NCBI GenBank assembly: GCA_005888675.1
Contig: VBBA01000033.1
Span: 1-5,554, forward strand
DNA: 5,554 nt
Source: Candidatus Bathyarchaeota archaeon
Lineage (GTDB): Archaea; Thermoproteota; Bathyarchaeia; 40CM-2-53-6
Reading direction: 5' to 3'
The notes beneath the pieces were generated by a model. It saw only the letters and a list, made by a program, of their open reading frames with translations. It did not search any database and had not been told where the DNA came from. Each line of letters starts with the position of its first letter. Within the stretch, counting starts at the first letter, position 1. Below are positions 4,674-5,554 of this stretch, one piece after another. The position numbers and the translations under genes are program-made.

Positions 4674-5554
4674 GTGTACCATGGGTCTTCTCCTCTTTAC
4701 GAACAGATATCCCGTCGTGTGTCAGAAGACCCGGAACTTCTGTCTCTAGCACTCAGGGCTAGGAAAAGCGAATTGAGTCCCAACCTGTTTTTTGGAGCCG
4801 TCCACTATGTTCTTTTGAGAGGTACTCAGCATCAACTCGCGAACTTCTATCCATCAATGTCCGAGTCAACTATCAGGCAAGATGATCCTTATCCCTTCTT
4901 TCGATCGTTCTGTTTGGAGAATAAACGAGAAATCGAAGATCTGATTTCAACGCATCGGGTGCAAACGAATGAAGTGCAACGTTGCACCTGCTTAATGCCC
5001 GCGTACTCGATAGCGCACCGAAGATCAAGCAAGCCATTATCCATAGTCGACTTGGGTGCCAGCGCAGGACTCCATCTTCTATGGGACCATTACAGTTACG
5101 ATTACGGTGACGGTAAAAGATTCGGCAACCCTAACTCTCCAGTGCAACTTACTTGTTCACTGCGCGGCAACATTAGTCCCCCATTTCCTGACCGACTGCC
5201 CCCGATCGCCTACCGGGTAGGTATAGACTTGAATCCAATTGATGTAAACAACCCAGAGATGATGTTATGGTTGAAAGCTCTCGTATGGCCAGAGCATCGG
5301 AAACGAACAGAGACTCTCAACTCAGCCATCGAACTCGCCAAGCAAATCCCACCAACGGTCATCCGCGGCGATATCCTAACCGTTTTGCCAGAAGTCGTTT
5401 CAAAAATCCCCGTTGAAACTACTGTTTGCATCTCACACTCTCACGTAGTATATCAGTTCCCGAAAGAGTTGCGAGAACGATTCTTTTCTGTATTGAATGA
5501 GTGTGGAGCACGCAGAGACATCTTTCAAGTCTCCTATGAATGGTGGCCAGGAAG
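4674..5554 (+). CDS. DUF2332 family protein (3' partial, uncertain 5' end)
   Basis: The frame runs off the right edge. Numbering from the GTG at 4674, the family's hallmarks appear in order: GSSPLYEQI near the start, FYPSMSES then DPYPFFRSFC, a glycine-rich IVDLGASAGLHL (124-135) like the SAM-binding loop of Rossmann methyltransferases, the D-YDYG region, VGIDLNPIDV (182-191), VWPEHRKR (from W205), RGD (G232, D233) and the SHSHVVY strand (about 254-260), ending in EWWPG. DUF2332 proteins are usually about 330-350 residues and uncharacterised; a methyltransferase-like fold follows from the glycine loop, but no reaction is known to me. Conserved-looking sequence continues upstream of the GTG, so this start is only the first canonical in-frame codon and probably not the true one. 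It is the first gene of its transcript, behind a palindrome-rich promoter region. Confidence 0.85.
   Translation, partial: MYHGSSPLYEQISRRVSEDPELLSLALRARKSELSPNLFFGAVHYVLLRGTQHQLANFYPSMSESTIRQDDPYPFFRSFCLENKREIEDLISTHRVQTNEVQRCTCLMPAYSIAHRRSSKPLSIVDLGASAGLHLLWDHYSYDYGDGKRFGNPNSPVQLTCSLRGNISPPFPDRLPPIAYRVGIDLNPIDVNNPEMMLWLKALVWPEHRKRTETLNSAIELAKQIPPTVIRGDILTVLPEVVSKIPVETTVCISHSHVVYQFPKELRERFFSVLNECGARRDIFQVSYEWWPG

Noticed and set aside
4398..4682. Minus-strand 94-codon open frame in the DUF2332 upstream region
   Set aside because: It covers the palindromes, a TATA-like box and the DUF2332 5' end on the other strand, and its translation shows no domain-like pattern.

Overview
The window looks archaeal. 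It encodes a transcription factor B-like protein with two cyclin-type repeats, a GYD-family protein and a membrane-anchored cupredoxin. Most starts lack a Shine-Dalgarno sequence, and several have an AT-rich TATA-like box about 28-35 bases upstream, the spacing of leaderless or short-leader archaeal transcripts. Base composition is roughly balanced. A soil-type Thermoproteota/Thaumarchaeota relative would fit the gene set, but that lineage call is inference and no marker gene here fixes it.

Layout. 1-834 (+): 3' part of a multi-spanning membrane protein ending in a cytosol-type zinc ribbon; its start lies outside the window. 944-2091 (-): a two-gene operon, a short-chain dehydrogenase/reductase (SDR)-fold protein followed by a 108-residue protein whose ATG overlaps the SDR stop codon. 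2092-2268: a divergent promoter region. 2269-2964 (+): a TFB-like protein that lacks the zinc ribbon. 3040-3863 (-): a GYD protein downstream of a cupredoxin, 56 bases apart and possibly co-transcribed. 4081-4335 (-): a small beta-rich protein of unknown function. 4336-4673: a regulatory-looking region with a perfect 17-bp palindrome, a second inverted repeat and repeated TGTTCT half-sites. 4674-5554 (+): most of a DUF2332 protein that runs off the right edge and whose 5' end appears displaced into another frame.

How the genes may work together. No single pathway joins them. The strongest local links are the SDR/small-protein pair (translationally overlapping, so probably functional partners), the shared promoter region between that pair and the TFB-like gene (the factor could control the operon or itself), and the palindrome-rich spacer between the 84-residue protein and the DUF2332 gene. 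The most unusual points are an SDR-fold protein missing all the classical catalytic residues, a TFB core without its RNA-polymerase-recruiting zinc ribbon, and the possible frameshift at the DUF2332 5' end. I see no mobile element, CRISPR array, rRNA or tRNA.
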